Source: Naegleria lovaniensis | Lineage: Eukaryota > Heterolobosea > Eutetramitea > Acrasida > Naegleriidae | Assembly (NCBI RefSeq): GCF_003324165.1 | Contig: NW_025407856.1 | Coordinates: forward strand, 310,001-374,000 | DNA length: 64,000 bases | Direction of reading: 5' to 3' | Shown here: positions 1-9,136 of the stretch, in pieces | Position numbering within the stretch: the stretch's first letter is position 1 | How the letters are laid out: each line of letters opens with the position of its first letter | Notes under the pieces: generated by a model | What the model was told of the DNA's origin: nothing | The model's database searches: none | What the model saw: only the letters and a program-made list of their open reading frames with translations | Program-made: the position numbers and the translations under genes

Positions 1-366
1 ATCTGCATGCATTGTCTTTATGATGACCAGGGATAACGAACTGTCGAGGTATGTTGACATCATCAGTAAAGCCAATGCTAAAACGAACAGGCGAGTGCAG
101 CCCCTTAAGATTTGGGTCATTTTTGTAATAATTTTTTAATTGTTTGGGAAAGATCTTTCAAAAAGCTGATCGAGGGAGATGCTGTGCTCAATTAACTCGG
201 AACGGAGATTTGAGATCGGTCTTCCTTAATGAAATTGAAAGAGGTGGCGGGAATTGGGAGATACCATTTTTTTTTGAACGTTCCAGTGAAACGATGTTGT
301 TTCAAAAGTTTTCTGCCTTAATCCCAAATTTTTATTATGAACATCCCAAAAGTTATTTGGTAGGAT
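1..366 (-). pseudogene. decayed downstream part of a DDE transposase gene
   Basis: On the minus strand, protein-like stretches continue below the stop of the transposase ORF that ends at 367, but they lie in different frames separated by stops. Examples are a stretch starting ILPNNFWDVHN near 365 and one ending in DVNIPRQFVIPGHH near the window edge. No conserved third catalytic Glu can be placed. The likeliest reading is the eroded 3' part of a DNA transposon; the piece nearest position 1 could instead be the end of another gene cut by the window edge. Confidence 0.3.
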
Positions 367-1182
367 TTAACGACTTTTTGATTTCTTTTGTGGTTGTGGT
401 GGAGTATATGGAGCCTTTTTAATGATCCATTTGTAGGAATATCCTCCATCAAGTTGAAGGACATCGGTTGGATGTATTAGAGTATGGATTGGCGTTTTCT
501 TAAACATGGTCTGATCAGGATTGTCTTTACATTTAGCTGCGTCTGATACCATTAATGCAAACCCTTGAATGTCCTGAATTACTTGAGTGCGGAGACCTGT
601 TCTCTTTAGCTTCCACGAATAAAGGTCTTTTCTTGAGACGATTTCATTCTCGTCAACTGGGGCGTAATCAAACTCTGTGTCATGTCCATCCCCATGCATT
701 GTCACAACTTCCCTTCCTTCGTTTGTGGTCGGATTTTCAGTTTGTGCAGTTAATACTCTTAGCAATGGAGTTGAGAACCAGGTTTTCAACGCATAAGCTG
801 CCCATTTTTTGTTCTCAGTGTAATGTTCTTTAAAGAAGAACTTGTACACTCTATGAAGAGTGCTTTTTGGAAGGCCAGTACCATCAAAAGGCAAACCTTG
901 CACCATAAAGTAGAGAAGCATTAGTGCCTTATCACAATTTCGATAAGGACCAGGACTATCACCACATTTGGCAAACTGTTGAAGGAATATGAAGACAGGG
1001 ATGTAACCTAACTTATTTAAAAGTTTTTCCCTCACCTTATCCATCTGTGGCACATTCTGAACTCTTGTTCTATGGTATTTTGTGTGTACTACCATCACAT
1101 GAGGTTGCGATAAATTTTTCCACTCAGTGGACAACAGCTTCTTTACCTCTGTGTTCTTTGCAGAGGATAGGTTGTCGAACAT
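367..1182 (-). CDS. IS5/Harbinger-like DDE transposase, probably a truncated remnant
   Basis: A 271-aa ORF. The first catalytic Asp is likely in HGDGHD (about residue 165). It is followed by a strand-like segment GLRTQVIQDIQGFALMVSD and DNPDQTMF, corresponding to the GSxHDxxxF region of IS5/PIF-Harbinger enzymes. The second Asp is likely in LQLDGGYSYKW (about residue 245). The ORF stops soon after, before the expected R..xE helix that carries the third acidic residue, so it is probably inactive. The N-terminal half (about 1-130) may be a DNA-binding or helical region. No target-site duplications or terminal inverted repeats were identified. Family assignment rests on motif spacing only and could be wrong. 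Confidence 0.45.
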   Translation of the reverse strand: MFDNLSSAKNTEVKKLLSTEWKNLSQPHVMVVHTKYHRTRVQNVPQMDKVREKLLNKLGYIPVFIFLQQFAKCGDSPGPYRNCDKALMLLYFMVQGLPFDGTGLPKSTLHRVYKFFFKEHYTENKKWAAYALKTWFSTPLLRVLTAQTENPTTNEGREVVTMHGDGHDTEFDYAPVDENEIVSRKDLYSWKLKRTGLRTQVIQDIQGFALMVSDAAKCKDNPDQTMFKKTPIHTLIHPTDVLQLDGGYSYKWIIKKAPYTPPQPQKKSKSR

Positions 1183-1722
1183 TTATTTGGTTTCATTGTT
1201 TACCGTAGCGACCAGATCTACCGTATCTTTGGTTCATGGAGGGCAATTAGGGATTGGCTTCAACCAATGAAACCGATAGGTGTCGGGGAAATTAACTCGT
1301 CCCAAATAACCTGAACCATCCCAAATTTTGGCTGGCTGAGATTGGTCCATCCCAAATGTATTGAAACATTTCCATGAGAATTTGGAGTTTCAACGGAACC
1401 TGGTCTGGTCGTTGCCACGGAAACAGCTCTCATCAGCTGCGAGTTCATGTTGTGCACGAAAGGTGGCAAGCGTTTGCGTCCTATTCTTCTTTTAGAATCC
1501 ATGCGTGATCATGAAACATGCAGCAGATTGGCTGCGTTGATGGTAATAGTGAACCTTGACTTGGCCACATAATGAACAATGAACATGCCACGATCAAGAT
1601 ACATCTCAAAAAAAAATCACCTACTGGCATTCAGTTCCTCCGTGTTCTTTTTTAACCCGATTGATTGATCAAACAACAATAGAGAATTGAAATCTTCTTT
1701 GTCATCATTATAAGAGATCAAT
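1183..1722. other. intergenic, no gene seen
   Basis: 540 bp between the transposase remnant and the 893-aa gene. The only pattern is the octamer TCCCAAAT three times between 1290 and 1360; ATCCCAAA-like words also occur at 320-350 inside the remnant. The minus ORF at 1260-1502 has no recognisable features. Confidence 0.5.
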
Positions 1723-4404
1723 ATGAGCAGTAACGATCAACGTTTAACCACAACCACTTCTACAGAGGACATTCCTCTTCTTCAGGGATCTATTATGATC
1801 GGAGATGCTAGTAACAACAACAACAATGGTGAGAAGAATAACGTCTCTCCTCAAGCACCTAAATTTGATGAGAAAGATCAAGTTGAGGTTCCTCTCAATC
1901 AATTCCTAACTTTACTCTCAGCATATGACAAGTATTCCAATGTATTGGATGACATTAGCAGCAACAAGGACAAAGAACCTCCAAGAAAAACCATGATTCA
2001 AGAAATGGACATTGAAGGAAAAACAGAAAAGGATAAGGTTGTTCTTCAATGTAAAATTTGTATTTTGGTGTTGGTTGATCGATACACCAAATTTAAACTC
2101 TTTGATGTCAACGACAAGTTAACTGTTTTGGGATATACCGTCAGCAAGGAAAAGAATACCAGCAAGAATTCTGCATCAGAAGATGTCATTACCAATTACT
2201 TTGAAAAGGAGGAAGAAGTGGAAGTGCCATTAGAAAATAATGTTGGTTTTATTGGTGTCTTTGACGGTGCTTATTGCTTACACACCAATGACCGTGGTCG
2301 TTATCATGTCACACTCAATCTTTGTGTTCCTTATCAATCTGATCAGAAAAAGTCATTGGACATTACCTTCCCATTCTGTGCACCTCGTAATCATTTGCGT
2401 CGATTTGAGATTATTGGAGATTTCTATGATCTCAATGTAGAGCCTTCTACTCATTTCACTACCAAGTTTGAAGAAAATTCTTCAAAGCAACGATCCACAA
2501 TTTTGACTGATTGTTCATTTCCTCCAACTTACAGACTCTCCTTGTATTGGAAGCGATCTGAAAAGGTCATTCAAGAAATGTTGAAGAACACATTAAAGAA
2601 TGAAAAGAAGGAAAAGAAAGAAGAAAAGAAGGAAGAGAAGCAATTGAACATTAGTGTAGAACAGCATGTATTACACAGTGTGGGAGGTGGACTCATTTCA
2701 ACCTCTGCTGATTTGGACTATACCATTGTGAATGGATCTGTAAATACGTTCTATGTCTTGCTTCAAATGAAGGATTCTCCTCACGACAAATTTGAGAAGG
2801 ATGTCTGTCCGTTGAGAGTCATTCGAGTGGATGGTCGTAATATCAAGAATTGGGAGATTAAAAAGTTGAAATCTGCTGCCACCAATGCCTCTACTCCAAC
2901 ACAAGGAGTAACACCCTTCAATAACGACAATCAAAGTGAGAGTAATTATTCCATTCAACTTTTGAATTCTACTCATTCAGAGGGTATCAACTCCTTCATT
3001 CAAACAGCTTCAGCGTATGCTGAATACTTTTTGAAAGTGACTTTGCATTGTGGTGTGGAAGGCAGCTATCAACTCAAACTTTTAACAGAAAAGGACATGA
3101 AATCTGAAAGTTGTAAGGTCCATTTGCCAACCTTTTCATGTATGAATGTGAATAGGGATAAGGGATTCATTGGTGTGGAAGGAATTACCAACGTCGAAAT
3201 TAAGGACTTGAAGAATGTGGGCTTAACCAAGTTGGCTACCACTGAGCTTCCAACTAAAATCACCTCAAAAACCTCTGACTCATTACTATTTGGTTACAAG
3301 TTCTTGCAATCACTGGGAACCGATATTTTCCTTGATATCAAGAAACACGATGATGTACAAGTCTTGGTTGCAGTGATTGAAGAAGCATTGTACCAAATTA
3401 CATATTCTGAGAGTGGTCACTTGTTTTACAGAGTTGCCATGAAAGTGAAAAACTCTTCACAAAACTATGCCAAGGTAGATCTTGTGCCAAAGGACATTCA
3501 GTATGCTCTCTATTCTACCAGTGTTAAAGGAGAGATTGTCAGACCTGCCATTGATAAGGAAGGTAAAATTCTCATTCCTTTGAAGAGAGGAGCTACCGAG
3601 ATGACCTTCTCAGTAGAACTTTACTACACAGTTCCTGTGAAAGAAGTGATGACGGAAAATGGAAGGATTGAGCTCTTGCTTCCAAAGTTTAACATTCCAA
3701 CCAACAGATCCTATTACTATGTCTATCTACCTGAAAATTACAATTATGGAGAATTTGAAGGATCGATGAAGGAAGTGCCTAATTTTGATAAGCAACCCAC
3801 TGTTGAAGATTTTGTTAGTCAAGAAATGTCGAATACTTCTTATCCAAGAAGTGAAAGACAGGTTCAATCCCAAAATCGTTACAACGCCATGCCACAAATG
3901 CAAATGATGAGCAATGCTTTGCCAATGCAATATCAACAACAAGCCATGCCACAAATGCGATATCAACAACCACAAGCACCACCACTACCTTTCGCATTTC
4001 CACAAGGAAACATCAGAAGAACTGCCAGCGAAGAGGATATTCGTAACTTCAGCGACGATGAAGATGAATTTGAAGAAAATGTTTACAGTGACGAAAGCGA
4101 GAGTGATGATGAAATCAATGATGCACCAACACAGCCCTCCACTTCATCCGGTTTAGTGAGTGGTGTGATGCCTGTGAAATTAACTCCTGTCACAAAGGGA
4201 AAGATTTTCCTCTTCCAAAAACTACTCATCTCTGAGAACGAGGATCATTTGAAACTTGCTGTTGAGTATAAGAAGCAACAAGAATCCGTTCTTACCAAGA
4301 GAACCCTCCTCCCTATCGACGAGATATTTTATGCTAGCGTAGTGGTTGTCATTTGCATTGTGTTTTATTTGTTGTTCCGCTTTGTCATGTATTTCCTGAA
4401 TTAG
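1723..4404 (+). CDS. large tail-anchored beta-rich protein of unknown function
   Basis: 893 aa, single exon, ATG at 1723. The N-terminal ~60 residues are Ser/Thr/Asn-rich and hydrophilic. Residues ~60-290 and ~320-690 are strand-rich and look like tandem beta-sandwich modules, separated by a Lys/Glu tract (KKEKKEEKKEEKQ, ~residue 300). A Met/Gln-rich stretch follows (~715-770), then an acidic Ser segment (SDDEDEFEENVYSDESESDDE). A single hydrophobic helix ends the chain (VVVVICIVFYLLFRFVMYFL, last ~25 residues). With no signal peptide, this predicts a cytosol-facing tail-anchored protein. The pattern of a wide beta module followed by a LPTFSCMNVNRDKGFIGVEG-like block recalls large beta-sandwich proteins of planctomycetes and other bacteria; that resemblance is from memory and is inference. 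A poly(A)-signal-like AATAAA follows the stop at about 4408. Confidence 0.75.
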   Translation: MSSNDQRLTTTTSTEDIPLLQGSIMIGDASNNNNNGEKNNVSPQAPKFDEKDQVEVPLNQFLTLLSAYDKYSNVLDDISSNKDKEPPRKTMIQEMDIEGKTEKDKVVLQCKICILVLVDRYTKFKLFDVNDKLTVLGYTVSKEKNTSKNSASEDVITNYFEKEEEVEVPLENNVGFIGVFDGAYCLHTNDRGRYHVTLNLCVPYQSDQKKSLDITFPFCAPRNHLRRFEIIGDFYDLNVEPSTHFTTKFEENSSKQRSTILTDCSFPPTYRLSLYWKRSEKVIQEMLKNTLKNEKKEKKEEKKEEKQLNISVEQHVLHSVGGGLISTSADLDYTIVNGSVNTFYVLLQMKDSPHDKFEKDVCPLRVIRVDGRNIKNWEIKKLKSAATNASTPTQGVTPFNNDNQSESNYSIQLLNSTHSEGINSFIQTASAYAEYFLKVTLHCGVEGSYQLKLLTEKDMKSESCKVHLPTFSCMNVNRDKGFIGVEGITNVEIKDLKNVGLTKLATTELPTKITSKTSDSLLFGYKFLQSLGTDIFLDIKKHDDVQVLVAVIEEALYQITYSESGHLFYRVAMKVKNSSQNYAKVDLVPKDIQYALYSTSVKGEIVRPAIDKEGKILIPLKRGATEMTFSVELYYTVPVKEVMTENGRIELLLPKFNIPTNRSYYYVYLPENYNYGEFEGSMKEVPNFDKQPTVEDFVSQEMSNTSYPRSERQVQSQNRYNAMPQMQMMSNALPMQYQQQAMPQMRYQQPQAPPLPFAFPQGNIRRTASEEDIRNFSDDEDEFEENVYSDESESDDEINDAPTQPSTSSGLVSGVMPVKLTPVTKGKIFLFQKLLISENEDHLKLAVEYKKQQESVLTKRTLLPIDEIFYASVVVVICIVFYLLFRFVMYFLN

Positions 4405-4550
4405 GAAAATAAATTTCTTTGTTGGTTGTGAACTACTGTATTGTTTCAGTTTCAGACGTCATTAAGGTAAAACGAGAGGATGGAAACATGAGAACACCAC
4501 CATGTTTTGTTAAAGTTACAATTCACTGTTCAACATTAAAAAATAGCATC

Positions 4551-5765
4551 ATGCCTTCCGCAAGATCTCAAGCCAACAAAAAGAGGAAATTATCTGCAAC
4601 AAAAAATTTAAACCAAAAAACCACGAACAGTACATATGATGATCATAATAATGGACCATTCTGTCCAGATATTATTTTCGAAATGCTTACTTTTCTTGAT
4701 TCAAAATTTATCCTTCGGGTCTGTATGAAAATTTCAAAACAGTGGAGAGAAATTTCGTTGAAAATTCCTTTGCACTGGATGTTCCTCGGATTAGGAATTA
4801 TTACCCACTTAGAGAACAATGAGTGCATGAAGAATTTAACGTCCGTAAAGTTAAAATGTTTAAATAACAATCAAGATCTCAAATTTCTTAGCAGCGAAAT
4901 ATTTCAAAATTTAGCGTCTCTAGATTTACGACACAACAAGATGAACAACGAAGATCTTCATTATATTTCTAACACTGAGAGTTTGCATAATTTGACTTGT
5001 TTGAGGTTAGGATATAACAACATTGACTGTGAAGGTGTTAAATGTCTTTCCAACAGTAACCACTTGAAGAATTTAACTTCATTAGAATTGTTAAAAAATA
5101 ATATTGGTCATTGTGGTGCGCAAGCTATTTCCAATAGCGAAAATTTGAAGAGACTGACTTCTTTAGATATGAGTTTCAACAAAATTGGCTGTGAGGGTGC
5201 TAAATTCGTTGCTAACAGCGAAAATTTGCAAAATTTAACATTACTAAATTTGAGTGTAAACAACATTTGTAATGATGGTGCGAAATTCATCTCCAATAGC
5301 GAACATTTGAAAAAGCTTACCTCATTGAGCATGAATAGAAATATTATTTACAGTGAAGGCGTGAAATTCATTTCTAGCAGCGCATCTTTGTCCAATTTGA
5401 CTTCACTTAGTTTGATTTCCAACAACGTTGGTAGAGAAGGTGCCACATATCTAGCCAATGCTGAATACTTGAAAAATTTAAGGTCCTTGTATTTAAGCCA
5501 CAACAACATTAGCTGTGAAGGTGCCAAATTCATTTCAAATAGTGAATATTTGAAGAGTTTGACATCATTAGACCTTTGTAACAACAATGTTGGTTTTGAA
5601 GGCGCCCTTGCTATTGCCACCGGTAACAATTTTCAGAATTTAACCTTATTGGATTTGAATTTTAATGATATTGGCATGGAAGGTGCCCTCTCTATTGCTA
5701 CTAGCCAAAAGATGAGAAGGTTGAAAGAATTTCGACATGATTACCGAGGACAGAATGGACTCTGA
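4551..5765 (+). CDS. F-box-like leucine-rich repeat protein (RNI type)
   Basis: About 404 aa from the ATG at 4551; the frame is open upstream to 4419, with another ATG at 4488. I prefer 4551 because the previous gene's stop and poly(A)-like signal lie only ~145 bp upstream. After a basic N-terminus (KKRKLS) comes an F-box-like helix pair (FCPDIIFEMLTFLDSKFIL...VCMKISKQWREI). About eleven LRRs of ~24 residues follow, with the recurring pattern LxNLTSLxLxxNNIxxEGAKFISNSE, typical of ribonuclease-inhibitor-like repeats expanded in amoebae. Likely a substrate adaptor of an SCF ubiquitin ligase, if the F-box is real. The repeats are very alike in DNA, implying recent internal duplication. Confidence 0.75.
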   Translation: MPSARSQANKKRKLSATKNLNQKTTNSTYDDHNNGPFCPDIIFEMLTFLDSKFILRVCMKISKQWREISLKIPLHWMFLGLGIITHLENNECMKNLTSVKLKCLNNNQDLKFLSSEIFQNLASLDLRHNKMNNEDLHYISNTESLHNLTCLRLGYNNIDCEGVKCLSNSNHLKNLTSLELLKNNIGHCGAQAISNSENLKRLTSLDMSFNKIGCEGAKFVANSENLQNLTLLNLSVNNICNDGAKFISNSEHLKKLTSLSMNRNIIYSEGVKFISSSASLSNLTSLSLISNNVGREGATYLANAEYLKNLRSLYLSHNNISCEGAKFISNSEYLKSLTSLDLCNNNVGFEGALAIATGNNFQNLTLLDLNFNDIGMEGALSIATSQKMRRLKEFRHDYRGQNGL

Positions 5766-5921
5766 ATGCCGTCTTGTGGAAAGCTTTCAAAACATGCTGG
5801 GTTTTCAAGCTTAGAATTGGTGGAAGTTTAGACAAACTTGAAAATGAGCAACCGTACAGCAGACGGATCTGCGAATAACAACTAAGAATACAGACAAAAC
5901 AGATAATGAGGGACTGTTAAT

Positions 5922-6040
5922 GGCTACGGCCATATCACGATGAATGCACCTCATCCCGTCCGATTTGAGAAGTTAAGCATCGTCGAGCTGCATCAGTACT
6001 GAGGTTGGAGACAACTTGGGAACCTGCAGTGCTGTAGCCT
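5922..6040 (+). rRNA. 5S ribosomal RNA
   Basis: A 119-nt sequence with the eukaryotic 5S layout. The 5' end GGCTACGGCC pairs with the 3' end GCTGTAGCC to close helix I. Conserved internal blocks are visible: the helix III region TCCCGTCCGATTTGAGAAGTTAAGC and, further on, TACTGAGGTTGGAGACAACTTGGGAACC, matching the A-box/intermediate element/C-box used by TFIIIA and Pol III. The helix is followed at once by TTTTT (6040-6044), a Pol III terminator. It stands alone between protein genes, so 5S is dispersed here rather than linked to the rDNA repeat. The minus ORF across it is a shadow. Confidence 0.93.
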
Positions 6041-6044
6041 TTTT
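6040..6044 (+). terminator. Pol III terminator of the 5S gene
   Basis: Run of T directly after the closing helix of the 5S rRNA; oligo-T on the coding strand is the Pol III stop signal. Confidence 0.8.
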
Positions 6045-6075
6045 GTCGCACAGTCCGATTAGTTTGCCCAAGCAT

Positions 6076-6191
6076 CAGATTTCGCGGAACAACTACTTGC
6101 CCAGAGAATTTCACAAGTTTTTTATGACTCAAAAGGAATGACTAGATGTGTAATGTTCGTGTACGATTGCAAGAAAGCAAAAATTTCAAAC
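6076..6191 (+). ncRNA. candidate structured RNA or regulatory element, copy A
   Basis: A 116-nt noncoding stretch beginning 36 nt after the 5S gene that recurs on the minus strand at 18241-18367. Shared blocks in order: CAGATTTCGCGG, ACTACTTGCC, an AAGTTTT-like run, a 26-nt identical core at 6124-6149 (key parts ATGACTCAAAAGG and AATGACTAGATGT), and GAAAGCAAAAA-TTTCAA. The segments between blocks differ in length and sequence, as expected of variable loops or spacers. No reading frame is shared. It matches no snRNA, SRP, RNase P or snoRNA motif that I could recognise. A repeated bZIP-like TGACTCA/TGACTAG pair in the core leaves open a protein-binding role instead of a transcript. Confidence 0.45.
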
Positions 6192-6432
6192 ATGGACTAA
6201 ACAATTTTTATGGACGGGATGCCTGAGTATGACGACTCTACCTCTACAACCTTTGGTTGTATGAACAGTGAGGTACAAGAAATCAGTACGATTCTTGACG
6301 TTCTGGTTGGTAGACAATACGAAAACACCATACGCTGTTAAATTGAGGGCAAATTGATTATTAGCAATATTTCTGTTTCTCCTGAGAAGCTTTTGTTGCT
6401 CTTTCACCCAACTCCAATGAATCATCAAAAAA

Positions 6433-7554
6433 ATGTCGTCCGAGAATGGTTGGCTCGAATATTTAAATGAAGACGTTTTCCGAATCATCTTTTCATTTCT
6501 TACCATTCATGATCTAAATAATTGCTACAGGTAAAAACCATCCCATGCCAATTCTTGCACGTGATGATCAATTTTGGGAGTTGTATTCTCGGCAAAAGTT
6601 TGACAAGATCCGAAACGAAATTGAACAATTGTTGTTCAATCAAAATGAAAAAGTATTGAGCTTAATACCGAATTTTATGGAAAGAGAATTTAGAAAACAA
6701 CTTTCAGAATTTGTTTGTCATGTACAATCAGAGATTGAAAATAATTTCAAAAAATTGAAAAATAGTGTTTGTCATTTTAAACATGATGCAATTCCAAACA
6801 ATGATCATGACAAGAGAGTGTTGTCTTTCGTCACAACCTATGTAGAAAAAGAAGAAATTTTGAAAGTTAACAATGAAGAAATCCAAAAAGAAATTAACAA
6901 GCATTTGAAAAAGAAACACAAGTCTTTCAACGTCGTTATTGTTGGATCTACGTCAGTAGGAAAAACCAAATTGGTAGACACTCTGGACAGAGGTGATTAT
7001 TATTCTGAATATATGAATAAGGGATATATTTATTATGTGAGTGAACAGGACAAGAGCATAAACCGTTTTTATTTGAGGGACACTCTTGGTTGTGAAGAGT
7101 AAGTTGAATAGCGCTTCAATCGAACACTGGAACGTGTGAATATCGATCCACGTATAGTTATGATCGCCTGAGGCCTCTCTCCTATTTTGGGGCTGATATT
7201 GCTTGTGTTTGTTTTAACGTCACAAATCATAATAGTTATATTGCAATCACAGAGAAGTGGATTTCAGAAATTCGACAAAATTTACCAACAGTTCCAATAA
7301 TATTGGTGGCTTGTAAAACTGATCTGAGAACAGATATGCAAGCTCTGAACGAACTGAAATATCAAAAGTTGAGTGCTCCTATCACTAGTGATCTAGGAGT
7401 AGAATTGGCGAAACGAACGGGATGTATGACCTATGTGGAAACTTCTTCTAAGAAATATTCTGGATTGAGGGAGTTGCCAGAATTGTTTATGAAAATTTTT
7501 GCCATAACTAAAATGCCATCTCGCAACAACAAGTCATCATGTCACGTTCAGTAG
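6433..7554 (+). CDS. F-box/Rho-like GTPase, atypical, with intron and an apparent frame break
   Basis: The Rho-like part has exons 6545-7098 and 7158-7554, with a 59-nt intron (7099-7157, GTAAGT..TAG). This joins to a continuous 316-aa product reading DTLGCEDYDRLRPLSY across the splice, unmistakably Rho-family. P-loop GSTSVGKT (residues ~134-141), ACKTDL for NKxD and ETSSKK for the SAK motif are present. Key positions are altered: G12 equivalent is Thr, Q61 equivalent is Cys, A59 is Leu, and no switch I Thr is evident. The C-terminus CHVQ is CaaX-like, suggesting prenylation. Upstream, 6433-6534 encodes an F-box half (LNEDVFRIIFSFLTIHDLNN) in another frame, and the second half (LARDDQFWELYSRQKF) begins the Rho ORF. 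About one missing base near 6530-6545 separates them. Either a broken gene, a sequence error, or use of the ATG at 6545. Confidence 0.75.
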
Positions 7555-7664
7555 TCACTTTGAATTTTCACAAAAATCACGTTTTGCATTTTAAATGATG
7601 GAACCTGTAATTTGGTATGTTAAAACTCACTTTATTTAACAATAAGATCCACAAGCTTGCCCAC

Positions 7665-7744
7665 TGTTTCTATTGTAAACAACAAGAGTTTGGACTTAAA
7701 GGAAAACTAATGGTTTGTAATTCGCCGAACATCCATCCTTTGGA
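7665..7744 (+). repeat. direct repeat, unit 1
   Basis: About 80 bp that recurs at 7855-7939 in the same orientation. Shared words include TGTTTCTA, ATTGTAAACA, AGAGTTTGG / GGAGTTTGG, AAACTAATGG and GAACATCC.TCCTTTGGA. Similarity is roughly 80 percent by eye with small indels; an AGCTTG word also precedes both copies. Confidence 0.7.
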
Positions 7745-7854
7745 AAATTTTCATCAGACTTTATTGCAATCTTCTTCCATAAACGTCTTGGTTGCCTCAA
7801 ATATTGTTGAAGAACTCCTTGATCAAGCATGCAGCTTGTCTCCAATAATGCTTA

Positions 7855-7939
7855 TGTTTCTACATTGTAAACAGCAGGAGTTTGGTAATAATTAAAGAAA
7901 CTAATGGGTTCGTAACTCGCTGAACATCCGTCCTTTGGA
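7855..7939 (+). repeat. direct repeat, unit 2
   Basis: Second copy of the unit at 7665-7744, starting 190 bp downstream of it and diverged by substitutions and a few inserted bases. It runs across the stop of a short ORF, so the duplication is not constrained by coding. Confidence 0.7.
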
Positions 7940-8540
7940 TGTCACCAACCTTTAAAGAGAACGGATCTCGTCAAATTTGCTATTGTGTTTTCAATACACA
8001 AAATACATGTTTGTAAATGTGAGGATGAATTCTCACATTGGAGTGAATTCTTTTTGTTTGATCATGTAGAACATAGATTTTAATGATCCGCTCGCTGAAC
8101 ACAGAACACGACCCACACAAATGGTCAGCGTGTGTGACTTTGTTGGAAGTGCTTGAGAAACAGGTGGTTCAGTATGGAGAAATTATCAATGATATTGATG
8201 CATTACATAACTGTGATTGTTACAAACACATTTTTCCTGTGCATTATGTGCCTTACATCTCTCATTCAACCTACAATCCAACTCATTTTTAGTAATGATC
8301 GAGTTGACCAACCTCCAAATGAGTTTCGGTTTCCTTTTTAACGTCATCTGTATAACTTGTTTGCAAACAATAATTGTGTTTCTTTTTTTTGGTGCTTTTT
8401 ACTTCCACTCGTTTGAGAAATTTCTTTTGGATTCAGCTAATTTTCGTGGTTTGTTCGAGGGTTGTCATCTCTGATATTGATGTAGTGGTGGTTCAGCCGA
8501 CACAGTTGAGGGGCAACAGATTGGAGAATTGTAGTTGTAA

Positions 8541-8616
8541 CCGGTAACCGGTTTTTAGACCAGTGATCGGGTTTTAAACCGGTGAAGGGTTCTGAGTCCG
8601 GTAATCGGTTTCTCCA
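8541..8616 (+). repeat. 19-bp minisatellite, four degenerate copies
   Basis: Four consecutive 19-nt units at 8541-8559, 8560-8578, 8579-8597 and 8598-8616, with consensus close to CCGGTAATCGGTTTTTAGA. Copies differ at several positions, so the array is old or under some constraint. GC content is clearly above the surrounding sequence. Confidence 0.8.
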
Positions 8617-9136
8617 GAGAAACCGTCCTCTCCTCAAGAAAGTGGAGGTAGATCAATTCCATGTTGGAGAGTTGTGGATGGAAAAGCAAGGAATTCATTA
8701 ACACGAAAGCTTTTATTCAAAATCCGGATGGGGATCGCAGCATTAGTCTGGGGATTTACACTCGTAGGACTTTCAGGCAATTTCCTTAACCGTTTTTATA
8801 ACCTCTCCAATAGAATACTTTGTTCTACATGCAGTTTTCCATATTTCACCCATCATTGATGAGCTTTTTAACATAATTTCAAGAAAATTTTCGAACCATT
8901 TCTTTCTTTTCGCAATTGTAAAACTAACTTCTGGAATTGTAAGATCTCTTTTGATATTTATTTATACTCATGATCATTCATTACAAAGATTTCAAGAAAT
9001 TAACCCTTCCTGAAGTGGGTGTTCATGTTTAATGAAATACTTGGTGGTGGAGTAGTTGCTGTTAGCTTCCTTGTCATGATCGTCGTTAAATCAATGATGC
9101 TTAATCAGGAAACATTGAGCACCGCGAGAGAAGTTG

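Noticed and set aside
5935-6132. 65-codon minus ORF
   Set aside because: Falls inside the 5S rRNA gene and element A.
6186-6506. 106-codon minus ORF between the 5S gene and the Rho gene
   Set aside because: No domain seen and it overlaps the F-box-coding stretch on the other strand.
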